This document shows, in pieces, positions 23,382-32,189 of a stretch of 34,210 nt of DNA; within the stretch, counting starts at the first letter, position 1, and every line of letters begins with the position of its first letter. The position numbers were made by a program, and so were the translations under genes. The stretch lies in contig DFHD01000051.1 of the NCBI GenBank assembly GCA_002372545.1, positions 1 through 34,210 on the forward strand, given 5' to 3'. The notes under the pieces were generated by a model. The model was not told the origin of the DNA. It worked only from the letters and a program-made list of their open reading frames with translations, and did no database searches. This DNA is from Lachnospiraceae bacterium UBA3732. GTDB taxonomy: Bacteria > Bacillota > Clostridia > Lachnospirales > Lachnospiraceae.

Positions 23382-24851
23382 TTACTTCAGGCGCTCCTCC
23401 AGTCTCTTCACAACCGTCTCCAGCGCCTTGATCCTGGCATAATGCTTATCGTTGGATTCCAGAATGATCCAGGGCGCAAAGGAAGTGGATGTCTTCTGCA
23501 GCATCTCATTTACCGCCACCTCATACTGATCCCATTTTTCCCTGTTCCGCCAGTCCTCATCCGTGATCTTCCACTGTTTTTCCGGCGTATTCTGCCGCTC
23601 CGTAAACCTGGCCAGCTGGGTATCCTGATCGATCTGCACCCAGAACTTGATCAGCACAGCGCCCCAGTCCGTCAGCTCCTTTTCAAACTCATTAATCTCA
23701 TTATAGGCTCTCTGCCAGTCGTTCTCCGTGCAGAAGCCCTCCAGCCGCTCCACCATGACACGGCCATACCAGGTCCGGTCGAAAATTGCTACATGGCCTG
23801 TCTTGGGCAGCCTGTTCCAGAAACGCCACAGGAAATGCCTGGCTTTTTCATGCGGCTCCGGGCTGGCAATGGGATGCACCTCATATCCCCGGGGATCCAG
23901 CGCCGCCGCGATCCGCTTGATATTTCCGCCCTTTCCGGCCGCATCCCAGCCTTCATAGGCAATGATCACAGGAATCTTTCTGCGGTAGAGCTCATTATGC
24001 AGCTCGGAAAGCCGGCTCTGCAGTTTATCCAGCTTCTCCTGGTACTCCTCATCCGGGATAGACTTATCCAGAGAGACCTCAGAGAGAAGCGGCATCTTCT
24101 CCAGCGGAAAAACATTCTGCAGAAGCGTTGCCTCACGGCCTGCATTCTTCAGCGCCGTATCTATGCTCCGGTTCAGGATTTCCGTCACCTGAAGCTCCGC
24201 CCATTTCTTGCTCTTCGAATCAATAAAATACCAGGGTGCGGAGAACTGATTGGTCATTTCCAGATAGTCCTCATACACATCCATGTATTTTTCATAATGC
24301 TTATTCTGCCAGAGATCCTTCTTGCTTACCCGCCAGGATGTGCTGTGGCTTCCGGCCAGCTCCTCCAGCCTCCTCTTCTGTTCCTTCTCATCAATATGAA
24401 AGAAGAACTTCACCACCAGATAACCGCTGTCTGAAAGCTGCCGTTCAAAGCGCTTAATGGTCGTCAGCTGGTCCCTGTAGGCCTTCTTTTCCATCCGGCC
24501 ATGAATATATTCCTCAGTAACGGCATCCATCCAGCTTCCGTCATAGAAAGCGAACTTTCCCGCCTCCGGGATTTTCGTCATATACCGGTAAAGGAAGGGG
24601 CGCCTCAGCTCCTCCTGTGTGGGTTCGGTCACGGTCTGCACCTTAAAAAACCGCGGATCCATATTTTTGATGATGCGGCCCAGTACACTTCCTTTTCCGG
24701 CGGCCCCCCAGCCCTCCAGAACGACCAGTACCGGCAGCTTCTTTTCCTTCACCAGGATCTGCTTTTTAGCCAGCTCCTCCCGTGCCGCCTGAAGGCGTTC
24801 CTCCATCTCGGCGGCATCCGGTTTTCTTTCCTTCGTCCAATCCTTCAGCAT
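23382..24851 (-). CDS. Two-domain polyphosphate kinase 2 (polyphosphate:AMP phosphotransferase type)
   Basis: A 489-residue protein with two tandem PPK2 domains. Enzymes of this shape use polyphosphate to phosphorylate AMP to ADP in the cytoplasm. Each half has a P-loop: GWGAAGKGS at 47-55 and GWDAAGKGG at 301-309. The second half has the full DRTWYGRV Walker B region. The first reads DGSWMDAV there, so the N-terminal domain is probably not catalytic, as is known for other two-domain members. The ATG at 24851 is chosen for its AAGGGGGG box nine bases upstream; the longer frame to 24881 lacks one. No polyphosphate synthase (PPK1) is in the window. Confidence 0.93.
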   Translation of the reverse strand: MLKDWTKERKPDAAEMEERLQAAREELAKKQILVKEKKLPVLVVLEGWGAAGKGSVLGRIIKNMDPRFFKVQTVTEPTQEELRRPFLYRYMTKIPEAGKFAFYDGSWMDAVTEEYIHGRMEKKAYRDQLTTIKRFERQLSDSGYLVVKFFFHIDEKEQKRRLEELAGSHSTSWRVSKKDLWQNKHYEKYMDVYEDYLEMTNQFSAPWYFIDSKSKKWAELQVTEILNRSIDTALKNAGREATLLQNVFPLEKMPLLSEVSLDKSIPDEEYQEKLDKLQSRLSELHNELYRRKIPVIIAYEGWDAAGKGGNIKRIAAALDPRGYEVHPIASPEPHEKARHFLWRFWNRLPKTGHVAIFDRTWYGRVMVERLEGFCTENDWQRAYNEINEFEKELTDWGAVLIKFWVQIDQDTQLARFTERQNTPEKQWKITDEDWRNREKWDQYEVAVNEMLQKTSTSFAPWIILESNDKHYARIKALETVVKRLEERLK

Positions 24852-24974
24852 GCTATCCCCCCTTATGTCTATAAACCCCATCTAAGCCTTCATCCGGAAA
24901 TATGCCTCTGCGCATGACACCCCTTTGCATTGGCACAGCTCCATAAACCGCAGCGCTACCCCCATCGCCTCCGC

Positions 24975-26261
24975 CTACAGCGTTTCCAGAAGCTTCTCCA
25001 CACTTACCAGCCGTACGCATACGGTGAAAAGCTCGGCAGCCGTCTTCAGATCGTCCAGTGTCGGATAAGTCGGCGCGATACGGATATTGGAATCCTTCGG
25101 ATCCTTTCCATAAGGCCAGGTTGCGCCTGCGCCTGTCATAACTACGCCGGCCTTCTTTGCCTTATGCACAATTGCCTTAGCACAGCCCTCCATGGAATCA
25201 AAGCTGATGAAGTATCCTCCCTTGGGCGTTGTCCATTCTCCTGCGCCGGTTCCCGCAAGGTTCTTCTCCAGAATCTCCAGAACCGCCTCAAATTTGGGTC
25301 TGATGATGGCCGCATGCTTCTTCATGTGCTCGGTCATGCCGTGAATATCCTTGAAGAACCGCACATGTCTCAGCTGATTCACCTTATCATGACCGATGGT
25401 CTGGTTTTTCATCTGGTTCATGATATCCTCCAGATTGTTGGGGGATGTCGCCAGTGCGGCAATACCGCTTCCCGGGAAGGTGATCTTGGAGGTAGAAGCA
25501 AACTTGTATACCAGATCCGGATTTCCTGCGCGCTTGCACTCTGCCAGGATCTCGATCAGATAATCCTGCTTATCCTCGTAAAGATGGTGAATGCCGTAAG
25601 CATTGTCCCAGAAAATACGGAAATCACGGGCAGCCGGCTTCAGTCTGGCAAAACGGCGGACCGTCTCATCCGAGTAGGAGTAGCCCTGCGGATTGGAATA
25701 CTTGGGTGTACACCAGATTCCCTTGATCTCATCGTCCTCCGCTACCAGCTTCTCTACCATATCCATATCCGGCCCGTCCGGTGTCATGGGCACCGGGATC
25801 ATCTCAATGCCGAAATATTCCGTAATGCTGAAATGTCTGTCATAGCCGGGTACGGGGCAGAGGAATTTCACCTTGTCCAGCTTGCACCAGGGGGTATTTC
25901 CCAGAATGCCGTGGGTCATGGCCCGGGCAATGGTATCATACATCACATTCAGTGAGGAATTGCCGTAGATGATGATATTATCCGGATTATTCTCCATCAT
26001 ATCTCCGATCAGGACCTTCGCCTCATGAATTCCGGTCAGAACGCCGTAATTCCGGCAGTCCGTTCCATCCTCGCAGGAAAGATCCGCCTGAGAGTTCAGC
26101 GCATCCATCATGCCCATGGAAAGATCCAGCTGTTCCCGGCAGGGCTTGCCCCGGCTCATATCCAGATGCAGATCCATGCCCTGGAATCTTTCATATTCCT
26201 TTTTCAGTTCCTCATGCAGCGCCATAAGCTCGGCCTTGTCCATCTCACTGTAAGCTTTCAT
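24975..26261 (-). CDS. Class I aminotransferase (PF12897 aspartate aminotransferase type)
   Basis: A 428-residue PLP aminotransferase of the less common aspartate aminotransferase group (PF12897). Motifs seen are MSRGKPCREQLDLS (substrate-binding N-terminal segment), YGNSSLNVMYD, PGYDRHFSI, KYSNPQGYSYS, WDNAYGIHHLYED and STSKITFPGSG with the Schiff-base lysine. It likely interconverts aspartate and 2-oxoglutarate with oxaloacetate and glutamate. The ATG at 26261 has an AAGGAG box seven bases upstream. It has its own promoter overlapping the end of the upstream protease gene. A role in feeding aspartate to the racemase/ligase cluster is possible, but the genes are 12 kb apart. Confidence 0.9.
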   Translation of the reverse strand: MKAYSEMDKAELMALHEELKKEYERFQGMDLHLDMSRGKPCREQLDLSMGMMDALNSQADLSCEDGTDCRNYGVLTGIHEAKVLIGDMMENNPDNIIIYGNSSLNVMYDTIARAMTHGILGNTPWCKLDKVKFLCPVPGYDRHFSITEYFGIEMIPVPMTPDGPDMDMVEKLVAEDDEIKGIWCTPKYSNPQGYSYSDETVRRFARLKPAARDFRIFWDNAYGIHHLYEDKQDYLIEILAECKRAGNPDLVYKFASTSKITFPGSGIAALATSPNNLEDIMNQMKNQTIGHDKVNQLRHVRFFKDIHGMTEHMKKHAAIIRPKFEAVLEILEKNLAGTGAGEWTTPKGGYFISFDSMEGCAKAIVHKAKKAGVVMTGAGATWPYGKDPKDSNIRIAPTYPTLDDLKTAAELFTVCVRLVSVEKLLETL

Positions 26262-26284
26262 TATTCGTCTCCTTACCATTTATT

Positions 26285-26334
26285 CATTACCTGGGGAAGT
26301 CCCTCCGGTAATGGTTCACCGGGGAAAAGTCCCC
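26285..26334 (-). promoter_or_regulatory. Structured 5' leader of the aminotransferase mRNA
   Basis: Two hairpins fit the leader between promoter and start: GGGGACTTTTCCCC (26321-26334 on the complement) and CATTACC/GGTAATG (26285-26313) around a GGGACTTCCCC centre. The two share a GGGACTT..TCCCC core, so they look like related units. There is no T run, so this is not a terminator. Confidence 0.4.
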
Positions 26335-26341
26335 TTGGCAG

Positions 26342-26370
26342 ATTGTACCACTTTAACGCATTCTTTTCAA
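26342..26370 (-). promoter_or_regulatory. Promoter of the aminotransferase gene
   Basis: On the minus strand TTGAAA (26365-26370), a 17-bp spacer and TACAAT (26342-26347) form a strong sigma-A promoter. The -35 box contains the TGA stop of the upstream protease gene. Confidence 0.75.
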
Positions 26371-28925
26371 TCCGACAGAAAAGCCTCGCAGAAGCTTTGG
26401 ATCATCCTTGCCGTTTCTTTTCTGGAGGTACTGTTCTTCGGATTCAGATAATACAGCCCGCCGCTTTCGCTTCCGAAGATCACCCTCTGCCCCGTTGCCC
26501 AGAGCAAAGCCTCCTCCGCATAAGCCGAAACTCTTCCGGCATCCTGAAATCCATCCAGGCTGTCTGCCTTTTCCAATGAATATCCCTTAAAGGCAGCATA
26601 ACGGTGAAGCATGGCGGCAAGATCCTGCCGCTTGATCAGATCGGATGGGGCAAACCTGCCCAGCGTCTCTCCCTCCTCCGGCTCATAGCCGGCCACTATT
26701 CCGTTTTCGCTGGCCCAAAGCACCGGCTTATAGTACCACTTGCTGCTGTCCTGCACATCCCGGAAGGGGCTCTCCTCCGTAACCGGGTCCGGGGAACCCT
26801 CCATTTGCCAGAGAATGACAACCAGCTCGCTTCGTTTGATCGCCGAATTGGGACGGAAGACTGTTTTTTCTTCCCCGTCCCCCGATTTATCGCCGGACAT
26901 GATGCCCTTCTGCCATACGAATCTCACGGCCTCATAGACCCAGTTGCCCGGCCGCACCGAAACATCCAGGAAGGGCCAGGACTCATTCGGATCCTCGGGG
27001 TCATCGGACTCATCCGGATCGTCGGTAAAGGCCTTGATCCGGAAATTGCCCATTCCGGTACCCACCTTTTCTTCATCCGAGCAGTCCGTCCATGTGGAAT
27101 AGACTCTGGCAAAGCTCTGGCCCTCCTCTATCGACGCCGTGAACCGAATGGTATCCGTGGGCGAATACTTGGTATTCGCGGAACGCTCGATGCAGATCAT
27201 GGGCGCCTCATCCGCAGACTCCACCCGCACCACGACCGAAAATGTCGTTCCCTTTTCAAGGGGAACCGGCTTGGCCAGCTCCAGCTGATACACGCCCTTA
27301 ACATCAAAGGTGCCGCTGATGGACGCCTCCTCTGCCAGCGTTCCGCTCTCCGGATCGGCAGGGTCTGTCAGGTTCGTGTAGATCTTGACCTCGTAATCCG
27401 TATTCCCGGTTTCGATATTCACCGACACGGCGGAAAGCTCCTCCTTCTTCTGTGCCGTGAATACATTTGCCGCATAAAACGAATGGATGGAATCCCCGTA
27501 AAAGAACTGAGCCGACGCCAGGGAGCCGTCGTACTGATAATTATGATCATGCCATTCCCGATCACCGGGCAGCGCATAGGTTGCCGTATATACCACGGAA
27601 TTTGTCACCCCTGATGAGTTCTGAGAATAATTAAAGCTCTGATCCGCATAGGATATCCAGAAATAACCATTATACCCGGCTCCGTTCAGGCCCCAGCTGT
27701 TCCGTGCCAGCCAGGCTCCGTTGATCACCTGATCGTCATCATCCTTCGGCACGGTCTTGAAGCTTTCCCCGGGAAAATCATCATCCCAGCCGATGATGGT
27801 GATGCCGTGGTTGGTACCAAAGGCATATGTATCGCAGTAATACGCATTTGTAGCTGTGTTATAGTAATTTTTGCTTGTATAATAGGAACCGGCAACCGCG
27901 CCATTCTCCATAATGGCCTCCTTCACCAGCTCCGGTTCGTCCACTACATCGATCTGCACGGCAGAGGTGATATGCGCCGATGCATCCAGCAGCTTCTCAT
28001 TCTCGATCCCCTCTTCCAGAACAGTTTCCGCCAGGGAGTAAGGGATCTCGCTCTCCTCACACAGCCCCTGCCACTGGAAGAATGCGCGCATAGCCCACCA
28101 GCTGTTGCCGCCCAGCGTCAGAAAATTATTTCCATCCTCGGAAATGATCTCGTTACTGTCTCCGGAAAGGCCGCCCAGCGGATCTTCCACCACGTTAAAT
28201 ACGCTGTATGCCGTAGCCAGCTCGCTGAAATCCACCGTCCGGTCCACGTCACCATGATTGAGAAGATAAAGCTCCGCAGTCGCGTTGGCCGAAAACGCCC
28301 AGCAGCAGCTGTAGCTCCCCTGATTCCGGACATCCGGATAGATCCCGGTAAGAGCCGTCAGGTTCGTCGCTGTGATCCCCGCAGGATAGACAGAGGGAAG
28401 GGACGAGCCCTGCTCCACTGCCTCGGTGACAGGCAGCGCATTTTGAAGCGCCCTGTTTTCCGACGCTTCTGCTGTATGATCCTCTTCTGCGGATTCTGCT
28501 GATGAAGCCTGATCATCCGGCATCTCCTCCTCCGCGGATTCCCGGCTTTCTGTCTCTTCTTCAGAGAATGGCTCCTCCGGCTCCGGCGGGAGGATAAACT
28601 CCTCTTCGATGGGGATGATCACAACCTCCGCTTCCCCCTCATCCTCCTCTGCTGCCGTGCCCGCAGAGTCCGCCGCATAGTCCGTCGAAGAGATCGCCGC
28701 CGGTACCTCTGCATCAACCGCGGCAGCGGAGTCCGTCGCATGATCCGTCGAAGAGATCGCCGCCGGTACCTCTGCATCAACCGCGGCAGCCTGCTCTGCC
28801 GACTCCCTCCGGACAGAAGCCTCTGCCGGAACAGAAATGCTTCCCGCCAGCAGCATGGCCGCAGTAAACCAGGCCGTTATCCGGCTCCTGTACCTTTTCC
28901 CTCTCAGCATTTTATCTTTTTTCAT
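26367..28925 (-). CDS. Secreted papain-family (C1) protease with SLH domains
   Basis: An 852-residue surface protease. A signal peptide spans about 1-36 (AWFTAAMLLAGSISVPAEA), followed by a long acidic low-complexity region (40-170) with a 21-residue tandem repeat. The C1A peptidase domain covers about 180-440: Q202 and C208 in NQGSYSCCWAFSA, H373 in FGTNHGITIIGW and N409 in ARNSWG, so the active site is complete. A lectin-like domain (NYQYDGS onward, about 455-640) follows. Three SLH domains (about 655-852) would bind a pyruvylated wall polymer. The usual cysteine three before the catalytic one is replaced, and a cysteine sits right beside it. The ATG has a GAGGTG site. It is third in a minus-strand surface operon; the preceding gene encodes a paralogue. 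Confidence 0.92.
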   Translation of the reverse strand: MKKDKMLRGKRYRSRITAWFTAAMLLAGSISVPAEASVRRESAEQAAAVDAEVPAAISSTDHATDSAAAVDAEVPAAISSTDYAADSAGTAAEEDEGEAEVVIIPIEEEFILPPEPEEPFSEEETESRESAEEEMPDDQASSAESAEEDHTAEASENRALQNALPVTEAVEQGSSLPSVYPAGITATNLTALTGIYPDVRNQGSYSCCWAFSANATAELYLLNHGDVDRTVDFSELATAYSVFNVVEDPLGGLSGDSNEIISEDGNNFLTLGGNSWWAMRAFFQWQGLCEESEIPYSLAETVLEEGIENEKLLDASAHITSAVQIDVVDEPELVKEAIMENGAVAGSYYTSKNYYNTATNAYYCDTYAFGTNHGITIIGWDDDFPGESFKTVPKDDDDQVINGAWLARNSWGLNGAGYNGYFWISYADQSFNYSQNSSGVTNSVVYTATYALPGDREWHDHNYQYDGSLASAQFFYGDSIHSFYAANVFTAQKKEELSAVSVNIETGNTDYEVKIYTNLTDPADPESGTLAEEASISGTFDVKGVYQLELAKPVPLEKGTTFSVVVRVESADEAPMICIERSANTKYSPTDTIRFTASIEEGQSFARVYSTWTDCSDEEKVGTGMGNFRIKAFTDDPDESDDPEDPNESWPFLDVSVRPGNWVYEAVRFVWQKGIMSGDKSGDGEEKTVFRPNSAIKRSELVVILWQMEGSPDPVTEESPFRDVQDSSKWYYKPVLWASENGIVAGYEPEEGETLGRFAPSDLIKRQDLAAMLHRYAAFKGYSLEKADSLDGFQDAGRVSAYAEEALLWATGQRVIFGSESGGLYYLNPKNSTSRKETARMIQSFCEAFLSD
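28666..28790 (-). repeat. 63-bp in-frame tandem repeat in the SLH protease gene
   Basis: Two copies (28666-28727 and 28729-28790) match at nearly every base with a 63-bp period. Each encodes AAAVDAEVPAAISSTD plus a variable end in the acidic linker after the signal peptide. Confidence 0.9.
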
Positions 28926-29041
28926 GCTTCACCTCATATATTTCCGTGAAGTCCCCGCATCCGGATTCGTCAATTCTACTTATTCTCAATAGACGCTCCG
29001 GACGGAGCCGTACGTTTCCCGTCAACTCTGCCTACTCCGCA

Positions 29042-32000
29042 CTACTTACTCCGGAAGGCAGCGGAAGTCATCTGCTGTTTTCCGCCGTAATTCTTTCCGG
29101 GAGCGCTGCCGCCTTTCTTTACAAGAACGACCTGGATGCCTTCCAGCCGGTAGGCATAACCTGCCGTCCCGGCAGATTCTCCGTTCTTTGCCCAGCCCAT
29201 CCAGCCAAAATGCTGGGCATGTACCCGGTAGTACACATCATAGGCCGCAGCCATTTCACCTGTAAGTTTAATCTCTATAGATTCCAGCCTTTTCTTCTCA
29301 CCGCTGGTTCCCGCCATGGCGCCGTTGCTTCTCCAGCTCTGCCAGCCGTAGGTCTGCACATGGGTCCGGTAGGTGATTCTGCCCGACCGGTCTGCTCCGC
29401 TGAGCTGGATACGAATACCCTCCAGCCGCTTCTTCTCGCCCTCCGTGCCGCTCATCGCGCCATTCTCTTTCCATTCCTGCCAGCCATAGGTCTGCACATG
29501 GGTCTGATAGCTGACGGTCGGTCCTGCGCTCTTCGCCGGCGTACCGTTTTTATCCTGATACGCCTCGGTTATCCGGGATGTAACGCCATCCAGCTCATTT
29601 CCGGGCCGCATCCATGTCGGAACGACCACGATCTGCATAGCTTCCATTCTATAGGCGTAGCCTGCCGTCCCTGCCGGCTCACCGTTTCTCGCCCAGCCCA
29701 TCCAGCCGAAATGCTGTACATGCACCCGGTAATATACATCATAATATCCTGCATCCTCGCCGGTGAGACGGATTTTCAGCGCCTCCAGCCGTTTTGCCTC
29801 GCCGCTGGTGCCGTTCATTTCGCCATCCGTTGACCATCCGCGCCAGCCGTAGGTCTGCACATGTGTTGTATAGGTGATGCCCAGCCTGTCATTTCCGAAT
29901 ACGCCAAGCATCAGCGCCTCCAGACGCTTTCCCTTTCCGGTTGTACCGAAAAGGATGCCCTGATTCTCCTGCCAGCCGTAGGTCTGCACATGGGCAATAC
30001 CCGCAATCCCGGCTTTGGGAATCACATGAAACGCCAGCTTCCTGCTTATGCCGGAGCCATCCGCCGCTTTCACCGTGATCGTTACATCCGTACCATGGCT
30101 CACCTCTCCGGCCATCAGCTTTCCATTTGCATCGACGCTGAGCGCCGTCGGATCGCTGCTTTCCCAGACCACCTTGCGGTTTGCCGCATTGGTCGGATAA
30201 GCCGTTGCCGAAAGCACCATGTTTTCTCCGGAATAAAGTGTTGTCCGCTGAAGCGCGGAAACATTGATGCTCGTCACCTTCTGATTCGGGTCCGGCGAAC
30301 CCATTCCCTCTGTATATGCTTTGATCCGGAGATTACCGCATTCCGAATAGGAGCTGTTCATTTCAGACAGCTTGATCATATCATGCCACATACCCCCATC
30401 CAGACGGAAGTAATTCTGTTCTTTTGAAAGGCTGGCAGTGTGTACCCGGGATGCCCCGCCGGAAAAGCTGGTGGTTCCCGAGGTTTCGATCATAAAGTAC
30501 GGATTATCGTTCGGCGCATCCGAAAGCGTCACCACAACAGAAAAGCTTTCACCGTAAAGGAGCTTCACCGGAGACGCGAGATTGACCGTGAATTCGCCTG
30601 CACCGTAAAACCGGCCCTCAACCGTAGCTTCCTTGCACAGCTCGCCGCTTTCCGGAAATCCCGGTTCCGGATTCCGGTATACTTCGATCTTATATGCGGT
30701 ATCCGCCGTTGCTACCTCGCAGGATACAGACGTCAACGCCTCCTGGGCATCCGCGGAATTGACCGTCTTACCCTTTGCCTCAAATACCGCTGCCCCGGAA
30801 ACTACCTTGGCATCGGTTCTGAGCGTTGTGGAGATCGCGCTTCCGTCGTACTGATAGTTATAGTCCCAATCCGAATCGTAGGAATAGGTCGGAACATAGG
30901 CATTATTCGTTACCTTCAGATCTCCCGCCTTGGAATAATTGAGAGAAGGATCATAGTAAGAGAGCCAGAAGTATCCATTCTGGGATAAAGCCGTATCTCC
31001 CCAGCTGTTTCTCACCAGCCATGCGCCGTTAGCCGCGTTTCCGTTTTCATCCAGCGGAGTCGTCTTAAAGTGGGACGCCGGGAAATCATCGTTCCATCCC
31101 ACGATCAGGATTGAATGATTTGTGGAATAGTATCCGCTGCTGCAGTACGATGCATGATCCGCATCATAAAATGAATACAAGGAATAATATCCGGCCGCAG
31201 CCGCTGTTTTTTCTTCCATGATCAGCTTTTTCAGATATTCCCTGTCCTTTGCGATATTTACCCTGCGGAAGGATGTGATATGCGCCGCGTCCTTCCGGAG
31301 TTTATCTGAGGGGATTCCCACCGAGGCATAGGTCAGCTTGCCTGAGGAAGGAACATCTGCCTCGCTTACGGGGCCGAGCCATTGATAGAACATCTCCATG
31401 CCCATCCCGGCATTTGCCCCGGCGTGCATATAGTAGCCGATTGACGCATTCTGCAGACGGTTTCCTCCATCCAGATTCCCCAAGGGATCCTGTGTCGTGT
31501 AATTCAGAGAGTAAGCCAGCGCTGTCTCGCTAAGATCTATATCCCGGGAAACAAGGCCGTTTTTTACGCCGTAGACCTCTGCAGATCCAACGGAGGAAAA
31601 TGCCCAGCAGACCCCGTCCTCTCCCTGGTCCCTCACCGCGGGAAGCGCGCCTGTTACAGATGAAATATTGGTATTTGTTATGCCGGAGGGATAGACAGCG
31701 GGAATGGATGACGCACCGTATATTCCCTCCTCCTGGCTATCCGGTTTATAAATAGAAGAACCATTTCCCATCACAACAGGCGCCGGAAGATCCAGCGGAT
31801 ACTGCACCATTTCATCTCCATCCGATCCATCCGCTACCGGCGTAAGGCATGGAAAGAGACCGTTTTCCGCCACTTCCTCTTCTTCCCTCTTCGCCTCGCC
31901 GGCATCCGTAGGACTTGCCTCATTTTCCGATGCAGCCTCCTGCAGATCCAGAACAGCCGCCGTCTCGCTCCGCTCCGCTGCGTAAGGCATACTTCCATCT

Positions 32001-32155
32001 GCCTGCGCGGTCTGGCAGGCGGCAAGAAGGATAGCCGCAGTCATAAACCGGGCAATATGCCTTTTTCCTCTATTCAGGAATCCTTTTCTCTGGAATCCTT
32101 TTTTCACCAATCCGCATTTTTCCGATCTGCTTTTCATCAATTCTTTTTTCAGCAT
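29042..32155 (-). CDS. Papain-family (C1) protease with Big2-like and six ChW repeats
   Basis: A 1037-residue secreted protease. A long basic N-terminus leads to a hydrophobic segment with LLAAC (C47), which fits either a lipobox or a signal-peptidase I site. The C1A domain (about 153-415) has Q177 and C183 in RDQGEDGVCWAFSS, H347 in STNHSILIVGW and N383 in VRNSWG. A lectin-like domain (about 425-625) follows, then a Big2-like Ig domain (about 640-720). Six ChW repeats come last, each starting HVQTYGW or HxQHFGW and ending near KRLE or YRxE. ChW repeats are clostridial surface modules thought to aid wall binding or adhesion. The ATG has a GGAG site. The gene starts 34 bp after the BspA-like gene and precedes its SLH-bearing paralogue. 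Confidence 0.92.
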   Translation of the reverse strand: MLKKELMKSRSEKCGLVKKGFQRKGFLNRGKRHIARFMTAAILLAACQTAQADGSMPYAAERSETAAVLDLQEAASENEASPTDAGEAKREEEEVAENGLFPCLTPVADGSDGDEMVQYPLDLPAPVVMGNGSSIYKPDSQEEGIYGASSIPAVYPSGITNTNISSVTGALPAVRDQGEDGVCWAFSSVGSAEVYGVKNGLVSRDIDLSETALAYSLNYTTQDPLGNLDGGNRLQNASIGYYMHAGANAGMGMEMFYQWLGPVSEADVPSSGKLTYASVGIPSDKLRKDAAHITSFRRVNIAKDREYLKKLIMEEKTAAAAGYYSLYSFYDADHASYCSSGYYSTNHSILIVGWNDDFPASHFKTTPLDENGNAANGAWLVRNSWGDTALSQNGYFWLSYYDPSLNYSKAGDLKVTNNAYVPTYSYDSDWDYNYQYDGSAISTTLRTDAKVVSGAAVFEAKGKTVNSADAQEALTSVSCEVATADTAYKIEVYRNPEPGFPESGELCKEATVEGRFYGAGEFTVNLASPVKLLYGESFSVVVTLSDAPNDNPYFMIETSGTTSFSGGASRVHTASLSKEQNYFRLDGGMWHDMIKLSEMNSSYSECGNLRIKAYTEGMGSPDPNQKVTSINVSALQRTTLYSGENMVLSATAYPTNAANRKVVWESSDPTALSVDANGKLMAGEVSHGTDVTITVKAADGSGISRKLAFHVIPKAGIAGIAHVQTYGWQENQGILFGTTGKGKRLEALMLGVFGNDRLGITYTTHVQTYGWRGWSTDGEMNGTSGEAKRLEALKIRLTGEDAGYYDVYYRVHVQHFGWMGWARNGEPAGTAGYAYRMEAMQIVVVPTWMRPGNELDGVTSRITEAYQDKNGTPAKSAGPTVSYQTHVQTYGWQEWKENGAMSGTEGEKKRLEGIRIQLSGADRSGRITYRTHVQTYGWQSWRSNGAMAGTSGEKKRLESIEIKLTGEMAAAYDVYYRVHAQHFGWMGWAKNGESAGTAGYAYRLEGIQVVLVKKGGSAPGKNYGGKQQMTSAAFRSK

Positions 32156-32189
32156 AGCTCAGCTCCGTTCTGCCTATCCTTCCGGATGG

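Noticed and set aside
23160..24434. 424-codon open frame on the plus strand opposite the polyphosphate kinase
   Set aside because: Antisense to a gene with clear motifs in the same stretch; no ribosome binding site or domain.
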